NCBI GenBank assembly: GCA_002083475.1
Contig: LWDI01000045.1
Coordinates: forward strand, 1 to 64,000
Reading direction: 5' to 3'
Source: Proteobacteria bacterium SG_bin5
Lineage (GTDB): Bacteria > Pseudomonadota > Alphaproteobacteria > Sphingomonadales > Sphingomonadaceae
DNA length: 64,000 nucleotides
Position 1 is the first letter of the stretch. Each line of letters starts with the position of its first letter. Shown one piece after another: positions 29,482-39,548 of the stretch. The notes below the pieces were generated by a model, which saw only the letters and a list, made by a program, of their open reading frames with translations, had not been told where the DNA came from and did no database searches. Position numbers and translations under genes: made by a program.

Positions 29482-29982
29482 TCACATCCCCGGGTTCAGC
29501 CGCACCACGTCCCAAGTGAACCAAGCAGCGAAGCTCACCCAGCCGAGATAGGGCAGCAGCAACAGCGCGCCGGCGCGCGAAAAACGCGCCGCCTGCGCGA
29601 GCAGCGCGAGCGCCGAGGGGAGCAGGAACAGGCATTCGAACAAGGCCCAGCCCGGCGCCTGGAAATGGAAGAACAAATAGCTCCAACCGATGTTCAGGAA
29701 CCCGGTGAGGCCGAGCGCGGCGATCAACAGGTCGCCCTCGCGCGCCGGGCTCGCGCGCCAGGCGGTGGCGCCGGCGATCGCGGTCAGGCCGTAAACCGCC
29801 GTCCATCCCAGCGCGAACAACCGGCCGTCGGGGGCGTAATCGGGCAGGTTCAGCGCATAATACCAGGGACCGGTGACGCTGATCGTCGTGCCGATCGCGA
29901 CGACCAGCGCGGCGACCAGCGCGCCGACCGCCATCGGGAACGCCCAGGCGCGGCGCGGCGGCTTTTCAGCGCGCGACGCCAA
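29482..29982 (-). CDS. tspO: TspO/MBR family tryptophan-rich sensory protein
   Basis: A five-helix outer-membrane-type porphyrin-binding protein. The first helix ends SVTGPWYYALNLPDYAPDG, then LFALGWTAVYGLTAIAGATA, LNIGWSYLFFHFQAPGWAL and PYLGWVSFAAWFTWDVVRLN, all typical TspO segments with aromatic-lined helices. In Rhodobacter sphaeroides TspO represses photosynthesis genes in response to oxygen and tetrapyrroles. Here it overlaps the end of bchP, so it would be translated with it. The start is uncertain: TTG at 29982 is shown; ATG at 29934 and GTG at 30036 are alternatives. With the TTG start the protein has 166 residues. Confidence 0.85.
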   Translation of the reverse strand: MASRAEKPPRRAWAFPMAVGALVAALVVAIGTTISVTGPWYYALNLPDYAPDGRLFALGWTAVYGLTAIAGATAWRASPAREGDLLIAALGLTGFLNIGWSYLFFHFQAPGWALFECLFLLPSALALLAQAARFSRAGALLLLPYLGWVSFAAWFTWDVVRLNPGM

Positions 29983-31135
29983 GGAGGTGCCCCATGTCTT
30001 TGACGAAGATGCGGAAATGCGCGAACGGTTCGGCACGGACCAGCTCCTTGTTCATATAGGCCTGCCAGGTGAGCTTCTGAACGTCCTTGTCTTCGCAGAT
30101 CTTCACGAAACGCTCGCGGCGCTTGTCGCTGCGATACCAGAAATGCTGCATCATCCCGAGCACCCAGAAGACGCGGCCATGCGCTTTCATGAAAGCCCGG
30201 CGCGCTTCCCCGAGCGCCTTGGGGTTGCCGGTCGCGAGGAAGCGATCGACCGCTTGCGCCGCGCAGCGCCCGCACGCCATGGCATAATAAATCCCCTCGC
30301 CCGAAGCGGGCGCGACCACCCCGGCGGCGTCGCCCGCCACGAGCAGATCGCGGCCATTGTCCCAGCGTTTGAGCGGCTTCAACGGGATCGGCGCGCCCTC
30401 GCGGCGGATCGTCGGGCAGGCATCGAGCCCCGATTGCGCGCGCAGCCGCGCGGTCGCCTCGCGCAGCGCGAAGCCCTTGTGCGCGCTGCCGACGCCGATG
30501 CTCGTCTGCGGGCCGTGGGGGAAGACCCAGCCGTAGAAATCGGGCGAGATCGCGCCTTGATAGACGACGTCGCAGCGCGCGGGATCGAAGGCGGCGCTCG
30601 CCGGGGGCGAATCGACGACTTCGTGATAAGCGAAAACGCATTTGCTGCGCTGCCCGGGGAGCGCTGCGCGCGCCACCCCCGAATTGGCGCCGTCCGCCCC
30701 GATCACCGCGCGCGCGCGCACCCGCTCCTGCGCGCCGCCGCGCGCGTCGCGATAGACGATGATCGCGGTGCCGTCGGTGTCGCGCTCGATGCCTTCGAAA
30801 TTGCCGGTGCGCCGCTCGGCCCCGGCGAGCGCCGCGCGCCCGCGCAGCCATTCGTCGAACGGCCCGCGATCGACCATGCCGACGAAGCCGTCGCCGACCG
30901 GCATCTCGACCGTCTTGTGCGAGGGCGCGATCATCCGCGCGGCGGTCGCGTGCGCGACGAGCAGATGGTCGGGGATGTCGAAATCGCGGATCAGCCGAGG
31001 CGGGATCGCGCCGCCGCAGGGCTTGATCCGCCCGGCGCGATCGAGCAGCAGCACGCGGCGCCCGGCGCGCGCGAGGTCGGTCGCCGCCGTCGCCCCGCTC
31101 GGGCCGCCGCCCACCACCACGACGTCATAGGTCAT
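29966..31135 (-). CDS. bchP: Geranylgeranyl (bacterio)chlorophyll reductase BchP
   Basis: BchP reduces the geranylgeranyl tail of bacteriochlorophyll to phytyl. The 389-residue flavoprotein starts MTYDVVVVGGGPSGATAATD (FAD Rossmann motif) with the family sequence RIKPCGGAIPPRLIRDFDIP, second FAD motif DLLVAGDAAGVVAPASGEGI and C-terminal KDMGHLLGVAR. The start is the ATG at 31135, which overlaps the stop of the pucC-like gene (ATGA). It is the third gene of a bchG-pucC-bchP-tspO minus-strand operon, an order conserved in many purple and aerobic phototrophs. Confidence 0.96.
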   Translation of the reverse strand: MTYDVVVVGGGPSGATAATDLARAGRRVLLLDRAGRIKPCGGAIPPRLIRDFDIPDHLLVAHATAARMIAPSHKTVEMPVGDGFVGMVDRGPFDEWLRGRAALAGAERRTGNFEGIERDTDGTAIIVYRDARGGAQERVRARAVIGADGANSGVARAALPGQRSKCVFAYHEVVDSPPASAAFDPARCDVVYQGAISPDFYGWVFPHGPQTSIGVGSAHKGFALREATARLRAQSGLDACPTIRREGAPIPLKPLKRWDNGRDLLVAGDAAGVVAPASGEGIYYAMACGRCAAQAVDRFLATGNPKALGEARRAFMKAHGRVFWVLGMMQHFWYRSDKRRERFVKICEDKDVQKLTWQAYMNKELVRAEPFAHFRIFVKDMGHLLGVAR

Positions 31136-32442
31136 AGCATCGCCTCCTTGAACCTCGGCGCCGCCGCGCGCATGCCGGTCGCGAGCAAGGCGGCGAGCAG
31201 GAACAGCCCGGCCTCGGCCGCGAACACCCCGGCGAAGGATTCCGCCCCCGCGCCCATGCCGCGCAGCAGATCGACGCCGATCGCGCCGCTCAACCCGCCG
31301 AGCCCGAAGGCGATCGCCTGCGCCGCGCCCCAGACGCCGAGCCGCAGCCCCTCGCGTTGCGGGCCGGCGCTGCTCGCCAAGCCCATCATCGCGCCGATCG
31401 CCGCCACCGCGAACACGCCGTTCGCGAAGCCCAAGAGCCAGACATTGGCGCTGAGCGGCCAAGCTGGCCCGATCCGCGCCGCCATCCCCAGCCCCGCGAG
31501 CGCCAAGGCCGATCCCAAACAGCCGCCGACGATCCAGCGCCGCAACGCCGCCGGCGCGCCGCCGCCGAACGCCGAGCCGCCGATCCCGGCGAGCAACATG
31601 CCGATCAGCACCCCGCCATGCTGCACGCCCGAAAGGCCCGTCGACTGACCGGGGGTGAAAGCGAAGACCAGCCCCGCGAAGGGCTCCAGGATCAAATCCT
31701 GCATCGAATAAGCGAGCATCGAGAGGAAGACGAAGCCGGTGAACTGCCGCGCGTCGCGCTCGCCCAGCATCTCGACGAGCGCCGCGCCGAAGCTCTGCGT
31801 CGGCGCCGCGTCCTCGATCACCGGCCGCCCGCGCGGCTCGACCCCGCGCACCGCGCCCCAGGCGAGCAGGAACGCGCCGACCGCGATCCCGCCCGAGACC
31901 ATCGCCAGGCGAAAAGGGGTGAAGGGATCGACCAAATGGCTGGCGATGCCCGCCGTCACGACGATGCCGGCGATCATCATGATCCAGCTCGTCGCCGCCG
32001 CCGCCGCGCGCCGCTCGGGCGCGACCAGCCCCGCCAGCAGCGCGAGCAGCGCCGTGCCCGCCGCCCCCACCCCCGCGCCGATCAGCGCATAGGCGGCAAC
32101 CGCCATCACGTAACCGAGCGGCGCGCGCGCGGCGAGCAACCCCAGGCTATCGACCGCGAGCAGGCTGCCGAGCATCAGCGTCGCCATCCCGCCGATGATC
32201 CAGGGCGTGCGGCGCGCGCCCCGGTCCGAGCCATGGCCCCATAGCGGGCGCGTCAGCTGCACTCCATAATGCCAGGCGACCAGCCCCGCCGGCAGCGCGA
32301 GCGGCAGCGCGAGCTCCACCGTCATGATCCGGTTGAGCAGCGAGGTGCTGAGCATCACGCTCGCCCCGATCGCGCTTTGCACCAGCCCCAGCCGGATGAT
32401 CCCCACCCAGCCGAGGCCCATCGGGGCGGCGCCCGCGCTCAC
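31132..32442 (-). CDS. PucC/BCH-synthase family transporter-like protein
   Basis: A 436-residue, about 12-helix protein of the PucC/LhaA branch of the major facilitator superfamily. Family segments are LNRIMTVELALPLALPAGLV, GSDRGARRTPWIIGGMATL, AYSMQDLILEPFAG and FGLGGLSGAIGVDLLR. Its place between bchG and bchP is that of the gene called bch2 or orf428/pucC-like in other phototrophs. Members help assemble light-harvesting complexes, perhaps by delivering bacteriochlorophyll. It begins at a GTG overlapping the bchG stop (GTGA); an ATG at 32421 is the alternative start. lhaA at 44670 is a paralogue. Confidence 0.92.
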   Translation of the reverse strand: MSAGAAPMGLGWVGIIRLGLVQSAIGASVMLSTSLLNRIMTVELALPLALPAGLVAWHYGVQLTRPLWGHGSDRGARRTPWIIGGMATLMLGSLLAVDSLGLLAARAPLGYVMAVAAYALIGAGVGAAGTALLALLAGLVAPERRAAAAATSWIMMIAGIVVTAGIASHLVDPFTPFRLAMVSGGIAVGAFLLAWGAVRGVEPRGRPVIEDAAPTQSFGAALVEMLGERDARQFTGFVFLSMLAYSMQDLILEPFAGLVFAFTPGQSTGLSGVQHGGVLIGMLLAGIGGSAFGGGAPAALRRWIVGGCLGSALALAGLGMAARIGPAWPLSANVWLLGFANGVFAVAAIGAMMGLASSAGPQREGLRLGVWGAAQAIAFGLGGLSGAIGVDLLRGMGAGAESFAGVFAAEAGLFLLAALLATGMRAAAPRFKEAML

Positions 32443-33377
32443 AGCCGCACCCCGCCCGCCAGGCCGAGCGCGGCGACCAGCATCCCGAGCACCGACAGGC
32501 TGGTGCCGGTCGCGTTGTACCAGGGCGCGCGGCCGACGGGGTCGGCGATCAACTTGGGCATCAAAGCGAGTTGCGCGGCGAGCAGCGCGGCGACGAACAG
32601 CGCCGCCGGCACCTTGCCGAGCGCGGCGAGCAACAGCACCACGCCGAGCTGCGGCAGCGCCATCACCGCGCAGGCGACCCAGGCCGCGCGGCGGGCCCCG
32701 AGCGTCGCGGGGAGCGAGCGGATGCCGCAGGCGCGGTCGCCCTCGATCGCCTTGAAGTCGTTGAGCGTCATGATGCCATGCGCGCCCAGGCTATAGAGCA
32801 GCAGCACGGCGAGCACCGGCCAGGGCGGCAGCTTGCCCGCGATCACCGCCGCGCCGGTGAACCAGCTCAGCCCTTCATAAGTGAAGCCGACGAGGCCCGG
32901 CCCCCAAATGCCGCTCAACTTCAGCCGCGCGGGCGGCGCGCTATAGGCCCAGGCGCACAGCAGGGCGAGCGCGGTGGCGGGGAGCACCCAAGGCCCCGCG
33001 AAAGCGGCGATGACGGCGGCGAGCACCAGCGACGTGGCGGTGCCGATCAGCGCGATCCATAGCCCCCAGCGCCCGGGAATGCGCCCCGAGGGGATCGGCC
33101 GACCCGGCTCGTTGATCGCATCGACATGGCGGTCATACCAATCGTTGATCGCCTGGCTGGTGCCGCACACCGCCGGCCCGGTGAGGATCATGCCGAGCAG
33201 GACGAAGGGCAGATGCGCGCCCAGCGGCACTCCCGCGGAGACCACCCCGCACAGAAATGCCCAGATCGGCGGAAACCAAGTGATCGGCTTGAGCAGTTCG
33301 AGCATGTCGCGCGCGCGCGGCGGGCCGGCGATCAGCGGCGGCAGCGACGGCGATACGCTGTGAGTCGAACGGGCCAT
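32439..33377 (-). CDS. bchG: Bacteriochlorophyll synthase BchG
   Basis: BchG is the UbiA-family membrane prenyltransferase that esterifies bacteriochlorophyllide with geranylgeranyl diphosphate. The 312-residue protein has LLKPITWFPPIWAFLCGVVS, the first Asp-rich motif in QAINDWYDRHVDAINEPGRP, the second in GIMTLNDFKAIEGDRACGIR, and eight or so helices. It starts at the ATG at 33377; an internal ATG at 33305 is possible but less likely. It heads the minus-strand operon, and PpsR-type sites lie immediately upstream. Confidence 0.96.
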   Translation of the reverse strand: MARSTHSVSPSLPPLIAGPPRARDMLELLKPITWFPPIWAFLCGVVSAGVPLGAHLPFVLLGMILTGPAVCGTSQAINDWYDRHVDAINEPGRPIPSGRIPGRWGLWIALIGTATSLVLAAVIAAFAGPWVLPATALALLCAWAYSAPPARLKLSGIWGPGLVGFTYEGLSWFTGAAVIAGKLPPWPVLAVLLLYSLGAHGIMTLNDFKAIEGDRACGIRSLPATLGARRAAWVACAVMALPQLGVVLLLAALGKVPAALFVAALLAAQLALMPKLIADPVGRAPWYNATGTSLSVLGMLVAALGLAGGVRL

Positions 33378-33383
33378 GGCGAC

Positions 33384-33412
33384 AGGCTAAGCCTGTCACG
33401 AATTGACGTCAA
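33384..33412 (-). promoter_or_regulatory. Candidate bchG promoter
   Basis: On the minus strand TTGACG (33412-33407), a 17-base spacer and TAGCCT (33389-33384) precede the bchG ATG by only six bases, implying a leaderless or near-leaderless transcript. The spacer contains a 7-bp inverted repeat (GACAGGC / GCCTGTC, 33381-33397). The proposed -35 box lies inside a perfect 12-bp palindrome, ATTGACGTCAAT. Confidence 0.45.
33394..33411. promoter_or_regulatory. Degenerate PpsR/CrtJ-type site overlapping the bchG promoter
   Basis: TGTCACGAATTGACGTCA has the TGT-N12-ACA spacing with one mismatch (TCA for ACA). It overlaps the proposed -35 and spacer of bchG, a position suited to repression. It is paired with the perfect site eight bases further upstream of bchG. 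Confidence 0.5.
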
Positions 33413-33419
33413 TTACGAT

Positions 33420-33437
33420 TGTCCAACCAGCTAGACA
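33420..33437. promoter_or_regulatory. Perfect PpsR/CrtJ-type operator upstream of bchG
   Basis: TGTCCAACCAGCTAGACA is an exact TGTC-N10-GACA, the established PpsR/CrtJ recognition pattern (TGT-N12-ACA). It lies 43 bases upstream of the bchG ATG and ends two bases before the ppsR stop codon. Tandem PpsR sites about one turn apart are typical of repressed bch promoters. Confidence 0.75.
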
Positions 33438-33438
33438 G

Positions 33439-34860
33439 TCACTCGTCGTCGGAGACGAGATTGCCGAGCCCATGGCGGTGGAGCTTGGAATAAAGGCTCT
33501 GCCGGCTCACCCCCAGCACCTCGGCGGCCGAGGCGCGATTGTCGGAGGTATAAGCGAGCGCCGCTTCGATGCAGAGCCGCTCGATCAGATCGGTCGATTC
33601 GCGCACGATTTCCTTGAGCGACATGCGCCCGACGAGCTCGGTGAGCTGTTCGACCGAGCGCGGCAATTGCTTGTCGCCCGGCGGCGGCAAGTCGCGCAGC
33701 CGGCGCCCGACCGCGCGAATGGTGAAGCCGAAGCAATCGCCCTCGGGCGAGGGCGCGGCGACGCCCGAAATCTCGATCTCCTCCTGCCCGCCATCGACCC
33801 CGCGCAGCACCGAGGCGACGTTGCGCACCGTGCCATGATCGCGCAATTGCCCCGCAATCAGTTCGACATCGACTCCGGGCCGCCCGACCCAGGCATCGAG
33901 CCGCGCGCCGATCGCGCGATCGATCGTCGGCAATTGCACGAGTTCGAGGAAAGCCGCGTTGGCGGTGCGCACCACCAGCTGGCGATCGGTGACGACGAAG
34001 GCATCGGGCATGCGCTCGATCACATCGCCCCAGCCCTCGCCGCCGCTCGCGCCCGGCGTCTCCTCGGCGGGGGCGAGGCGCACGAGCAGCAGTGCCGCGC
34101 GTGCCTGGCGGAACAGCCGCGCCGCTACGCGCACCAGCGCGCCGCCGCGCAGCTTGATCCCGAGCGGCGGCACCTCGTCCGACGCCTCGACCGCGCCGAG
34201 ATGCGCGACCAGCGCCTCGCGCTCCTCGGGATCGACGATCGAGGACACCGGCTGATCGACCAGCGCGCCGGGCTTGGCCGCCAGCGCGCGCGTCGCCGCG
34301 CTGTTCGCCTCGCGGATGCGGCGGGTGGCGGCATCGACGATCAGCACCGGCTCGCTCGCCATGTCGAACAACAAGCGATAGCGCGCCTCGGCCTGGCGCA
34401 GGCGCAGATAATCGCGCTCGAGCGATTGCTGCGCCTGGAGCAAGCGCTGCTGCAGCGCCGCCGCCTCGCGCAAGTCGCGCCCGATCGCGGCGAAACGGCC
34501 GTCGCTGAGCGCCACGATCAGATAGCGCACGGGGAGTTCGCCGATCACGGTCGCGTGCGTCACTTGCCGCCAGCGCGCGGGAACGCCGAGCGCGGCCTCG
34601 CTCAACATCTCGACGATCTTGCCGCGCCCCTCGATCGTCACGGTTTCGATGAAGGGCTGGCCGATCGCGGCGTGAAAGCCATAGCCGGTCAACTGCGGGT
34701 CGCCGATCGCGAGATCGGTGATCCGCCCGTCGCCGTCGAGCACGAACGTAAGATCGCCCACCGCCGCGAGCAGCGCGGCGACGGCGCCGCTATCGAGCGC
34801 GCCGAGTGCCGCCGCATCGCGAAAGGCGCGCGCCTCGATCGAGAGTTCAGCCCTATTCAC
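33439..34860 (-). CDS. ppsR: Photosynthesis gene repressor PpsR (CrtJ)
   Basis: A 473-residue aerobic repressor of bacteriochlorophyll and carotenoid genes. An N-terminal region, then PAS domains (about 35-130, RYRLLFDMASEPVLIVDAAT onward, and a third at IERMPDAFVVTDRQLVVRTA) lead to a Fis-type helix-turn-helix at the C-terminus (DNRASAAEVLGVSRQSLYSK). Cys430 just before the HTH (IERLCIEAALAYTSD) is at the place of the redox-active cysteine of Rhodobacter PpsR. The start is the GTG at 34860; a TTG at 34881 is open but less likely. It is preceded on the same strand by ppaA/aerR, the usual antirepressor partner. Confidence 0.94.
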   Translation of the reverse strand: MNRAELSIEARAFRDAAALGALDSGAVAALLAAVGDLTFVLDGDGRITDLAIGDPQLTGYGFHAAIGQPFIETVTIEGRGKIVEMLSEAALGVPARWRQVTHATVIGELPVRYLIVALSDGRFAAIGRDLREAAALQQRLLQAQQSLERDYLRLRQAEARYRLLFDMASEPVLIVDAATRRIREANSAATRALAAKPGALVDQPVSSIVDPEEREALVAHLGAVEASDEVPPLGIKLRGGALVRVAARLFRQARAALLLVRLAPAEETPGASGGEGWGDVIERMPDAFVVTDRQLVVRTANAAFLELVQLPTIDRAIGARLDAWVGRPGVDVELIAGQLRDHGTVRNVASVLRGVDGGQEEIEISGVAAPSPEGDCFGFTIRAVGRRLRDLPPPGDKQLPRSVEQLTELVGRMSLKEIVRESTDLIERLCIEAALAYTSDNRASAAEVLGVSRQSLYSKLHRHGLGNLVSDDE

Positions 34861-34909
34861 GTGGCAAAAAGCCCTTTGCAAGCGTGGGGACGCCGTTACG
34901 CCTTACCGG

Positions 34910-35824
34910 TCAGGCGGCGGTGAGCGCGCCCCTGGCCCGCGCCGCGACCAACCGGCTCGCGAGCGCAACCGCTTGCCGCGCATCGGCTGCGGTCCCATCG
35001 GCCCCAACCTCGGCGGCGCGTTCGGGTTCATCGACGAACACGCGACCGCCTACCATCACGCACAGCCGCGGGTTGCACGCCACGTTGCGCAGCGCCGTGA
35101 TCAACGCGGGACGCGCGCGCATATGGCAGTCGCAACTCACCGTCAATCCGACGAGATCGAACGGCGTGCTCGCCAACCGGGCGAGCAATTCGGGAGTGGT
35201 CGACTCGGTGAGCCTCTCGGTCAGCCAGCCGTCGCGGGTGAAGATCTCGTCCATCACCACCGCGCCGAAGCTATGCTGATCGCCGGGCATCGGCGCGAAC
35301 AAGGCGCGGCGCCCGGCGGGCGCGGCCTCGGCGATCGGCACGCGCGCGGCGAGTTCGTGCACCACTTCCTGCAACCGCCATAGCGCCATGGTGACGTCGA
35401 TGAAGTCGCAATAATCCTCGTTCCAAAATTCGCCGAGCCGGCGCGCGGTGGGCGCGAGCAGATCGATCAACACCGCCTCGGCGCCGATGCCGCGCGCGAC
35501 CAGCGCGTCGATATAATCGAGCAGCACATCCGCCTCGGCGGTGAGCACCAGGCTGGTGAAGCTTTCCACCTCGCCGCGCAGGATCGCGGGCGCCTTGACG
35601 CTCGGCGCGATTTGCGAGTCGCGCGGGTGCGCCGCGACCAGCCGCGGGATGATTTCGCGCTCGACGACCGCCGAGAGCGATCCCTTGCTCGGCGCCGCCG
35701 TGACCGGCTCCGACCTGTTTTCCCGCGGATCGCCGTCAGCGCGAAACCGCCATGCGGCGCGCCCCGCGCCCTTCCGCCCGGCGAGGCCGGCGAAGGGACG
35801 TCCGAAGGAAAACAACGAAGCCAT
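34910..35824 (-). CDS. ppaA: Cobalamin-binding antirepressor of photosynthesis genes, PpaA/AerR
   Basis: A 304-residue protein starting MASLFSFGRPFAGLAGRKGA behind GGAGAG. A helical region (VLLDYIDALVARGIGAEAVL, IDLLAPTARRLGEFWNEDYC) precedes a B12-binding Rossmann-like domain (LFAPMPGDQHSFGAVVMDEI; His in DQHSFG is the probable cobalamin ligand) and FDLVGLTVSCDCHMRARPAL. In Rhodobacter, AerR/PpaA with B12 binds CrtJ/PpsR and relieves repression in light-sensitive fashion. The gene is directly upstream of ppsR and divergent from bchF, as in other clusters. Confidence 0.93.
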   Translation of the reverse strand: MASLFSFGRPFAGLAGRKGAGRAAWRFRADGDPRENRSEPVTAAPSKGSLSAVVEREIIPRLVAAHPRDSQIAPSVKAPAILRGEVESFTSLVLTAEADVLLDYIDALVARGIGAEAVLIDLLAPTARRLGEFWNEDYCDFIDVTMALWRLQEVVHELAARVPIAEAAPAGRRALFAPMPGDQHSFGAVVMDEIFTRDGWLTERLTESTTPELLARLASTPFDLVGLTVSCDCHMRARPALITALRNVACNPRLCVMVGGRVFVDEPERAAEVGADGTAADARQAVALASRLVAARARGALTAA

Positions 35825-35996
35825 GGCTGGCTCTCCTGCCCCGGCGGTATCGACGCTCAAGCTCACGCGTCACGCGATTGGCATGGTCGAGTCCCACGCC
35901 GGGATACCCGAAAAGCTACGGCCTTTACGGCCACGTGACAATAGCCTTGTCGCACAATCGATCACAAACGTCCAGACGCTTTGACGTAAATTGGAA

Positions 35997-36025
35997 TTGA
36001 CACCGTTCCATCGTCGCGCTTAGTC
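35997..36025 (+). promoter_or_regulatory. Candidate promoter of the bchF-hemA operon
   Basis: TTGACA (35997-36002), 17-base spacer, TTAGTC (36020-36025), 31 bases before the bchF ATG. The flanking stretch TTGACGTAAATT (35981-35992) matches TTGACGTCAATT in the bchG promoter in the same orientation relative to transcription. No perfect TGT-N12-ACA was found in this intergenic region; TGTCGCACAATCGATCACA nearby has 13 bases between half-sites, and TGTCAATTCCAATTTACG on the minus strand is a one-mismatch match with 12. Confidence 0.5.
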
Positions 36026-36037
36026 TTTGTCGCCTAG

Positions 36038-37843
<1,806 letters not shown>

Positions 37844-37904
37844 GCGGCGCCTTGCTCTCGACCGCGATGGGCGCGCTCGCGCGATCGAGCGGCCGCCAGC
37901 TCGA

Positions 37905-37980
37905 ATGGATCCCCGCCTTCGCGGGGATGACGCTGAGAGCTTCGGCAAAGGCCGTCATTCCCGCGAAAGCGGGAATCTAT
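37905..37980. repeat. Pair of inverted dispersed repeats inside the bch operon
   Basis: Two 26-base copies in opposite orientation: GGATCCCCGCCTTCGCGGGG (within 37906-37931, continuing ATGAC) and GTCATTCCCGCGAAAGCGGG (within 37954-37979, continuing AATCTA). Each copy is itself a hairpin, and the pair can form a larger one. They lie in the 178-base gap between bchN and bchB. The 63-codon frame here reads the repeat and is not taken as a gene. Confidence 0.85.
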
Positions 37981-38021
37981 TCTGGCTGGCCTCTCCATGA
38001 CGCCCTTACGGGAGCCTCCCC

Positions 38022-39548
38022 ATGCAGCTGACGGTCTGGACCTATGAAGGCCCGCCGCATGTCGGCGCGATGCGGATCGCGACCGCGATGGAGGGGGTGC
38101 ATTACGTCCTCCACGCGCCGCAGGGCGATACTTACGCCGATCTGCTGTTCACGATGATCGAGCGCTCGCGGCGGCGCCCGCCGGTCACTTACACCACCTT
38201 CCAGGCGCGCGATCTGGGCAAGGATACCGCCGAGCTGTTCCAGCAGGCCGCGCGCGACGCGCATGCGCGTTTCGCCCCGCAGGCGATGATCGTCGGCAGC
38301 AGCTGCACCGCCGAGTTGATCCAAGACGATCCCGCCGGGCTCGCCGCGGCGCTCGATCTGCCCTGCCCGGTCATCCCGCTCGAACTGCCGAGCTATAGCC
38401 GCAAGGAGAATTGGGGCGCGGGCGAGACTTTTTACCAGATCGTCCGGCACCTCGCCGACAAGGACGTGACGCCCCCGCCGCGCGAGGGGCGCCGGCCGCG
38501 CGCGAACCTGCTTGGCCCCACCGCGCTCGGCTTCCGCCACCGCGACGACGTGACCGAAGTCACCAAGCTGCTCGACGCGATGGGGATCGACGTTCATCTC
38601 GTCGCCCCGCGCGGCGCCACCCCCGCCGACATCGCGACGATCGGCGCGGCTGATTTCAACATTCTGCTTTACCCCGAGATCGGCGACACCGCCGCGCGCT
38701 GGCTCGAGCGCGGCTTCGGCCAGAAAACCGTGCGCACCGTGCCGATCGGCGAGGGCGCGACGCGCGACTTCATCGCCGAAGTGGCGGCGCTCGCCGGGGT
38801 CGACCCCGCCCCCGCGCTTCCCAGCAACCTGCCCTGGTGGAGCCGATCGGTCGATTCGACCTATCTCACGGGCAAGCGCGTCTTCATCTTCGGCGACGCG
38901 ACTCATGCGATCGCCGCCGCCCGCGTCGCGCGCGACGAGCTGGGGTTCGAAGTGGTGGGCCTGGGCTGCTACAACCGCGAATTCGCCCGCGAGATCAAGG
39001 CCGCGGCACGGTCGCACGGCCTCGCCCCGCTCATCACCGACGATTATCTCGCGGTCGAGCGCGCGATCCAGGAGGCGCAGCCCGAACTGGTGCTCGGCAC
39101 GCAGATGGAGCGCCACATCGCCAAAAGGCTGCGCATTCCCTGCGCGGTGATCTCGGCGCCGGTCCATGTCCAGGATTTCCCCGCGCGCTATTCGCCGCAA
39201 ATGGGGTTCGAGGGCGCGAACGTGCTGTTCGACAGCTGGGTCCATCCGCTGGTGATGGGGCTGGAGGAACATCTGCTGACGATGTTCCGCGACGATTTCG
39301 AATTTTCGGACGACGCGGGCGCCAGCCATTTGGGCGCGCACGCCGCCGCCCCCGCCGCGCCCGAGCCGGACCCCGCGCCGTGCGACGCCACCCATTGGGC
39401 GCCCGAGGCCGAGCAGGAACTTCGCAAGATCCCCTTCTTCGTGCGCGGCAAGGCGCGGCGCAATACCGAGGCTTTCGCCGCCGAGCGCGGCATCGCCCGG
39501 ATCACGCTCGACACGCTCTACGAGGCGAAGGCGCACCATGCTCGCTAG
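38022..39548 (+). CDS. bchB: Dark-operative protochlorophyllide reductase subunit BchB
   Basis: BchB is the second subunit of the DPOR NB-protein and contributes an unusual aspartate ligand to the [4Fe-4S] cluster. In this 508-residue protein the aspartate is at residue 36 ([13 protein letters not shown]), the same number as in Rhodobacter capsulatus. Other landmarks are [29 protein letters not shown] and the C-terminal domain [19 protein letters not shown]. It starts at an ATG with GGAG upstream and overlaps bchH by 11 bases. Confidence 0.97.
   Translation: MQLTVWTYEGPPHVGAMRIATAMEGVHYVLHAPQGDTYADLLFTMIERSRRRPPVTYTTFQARDLGKDTAELFQQAARDAHARFAPQAMIVGSSCTAELIQDDPAGLAAALDLPCPVIPLELPSYSRKENWGAGETFYQIVRHLADKDVTPPPREGRRPRANLLGPTALGFRHRDDVTEVTKLLDAMGIDVHLVAPRGATPADIATIGAADFNILLYPEIGDTAARWLERGFGQKTVRTVPIGEGATRDFIAEVAALAGVDPAPALPSNLPWWSRSVDSTYLTGKRVFIFGDATHAIAAARVARDELGFEVVGLGCYNREFAREIKAAARSHGLAPLITDDYLAVERAIQEAQPELVLGTQMERHIAKRLRIPCAVISAPVHVQDFPARYSPQMGFEGANVLFDSWVHPLVMGLEEHLLTMFRDDFEFSDDAGASHLGAHAAAPAAPEPDPAPCDATHWAPEAEQELRKIPFFVRGKARRNTEAFAAERGIARITLDTLYEAKAHHAR

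Noticed and set aside
35950..35975. A possible PpsR site TGTCGCACAATCGATCACA between ppaA and bchF
   Set aside because: The half-sites are 13 bases apart, not the 12 required by the known pattern. It is mentioned under the promoter but not called as a site.
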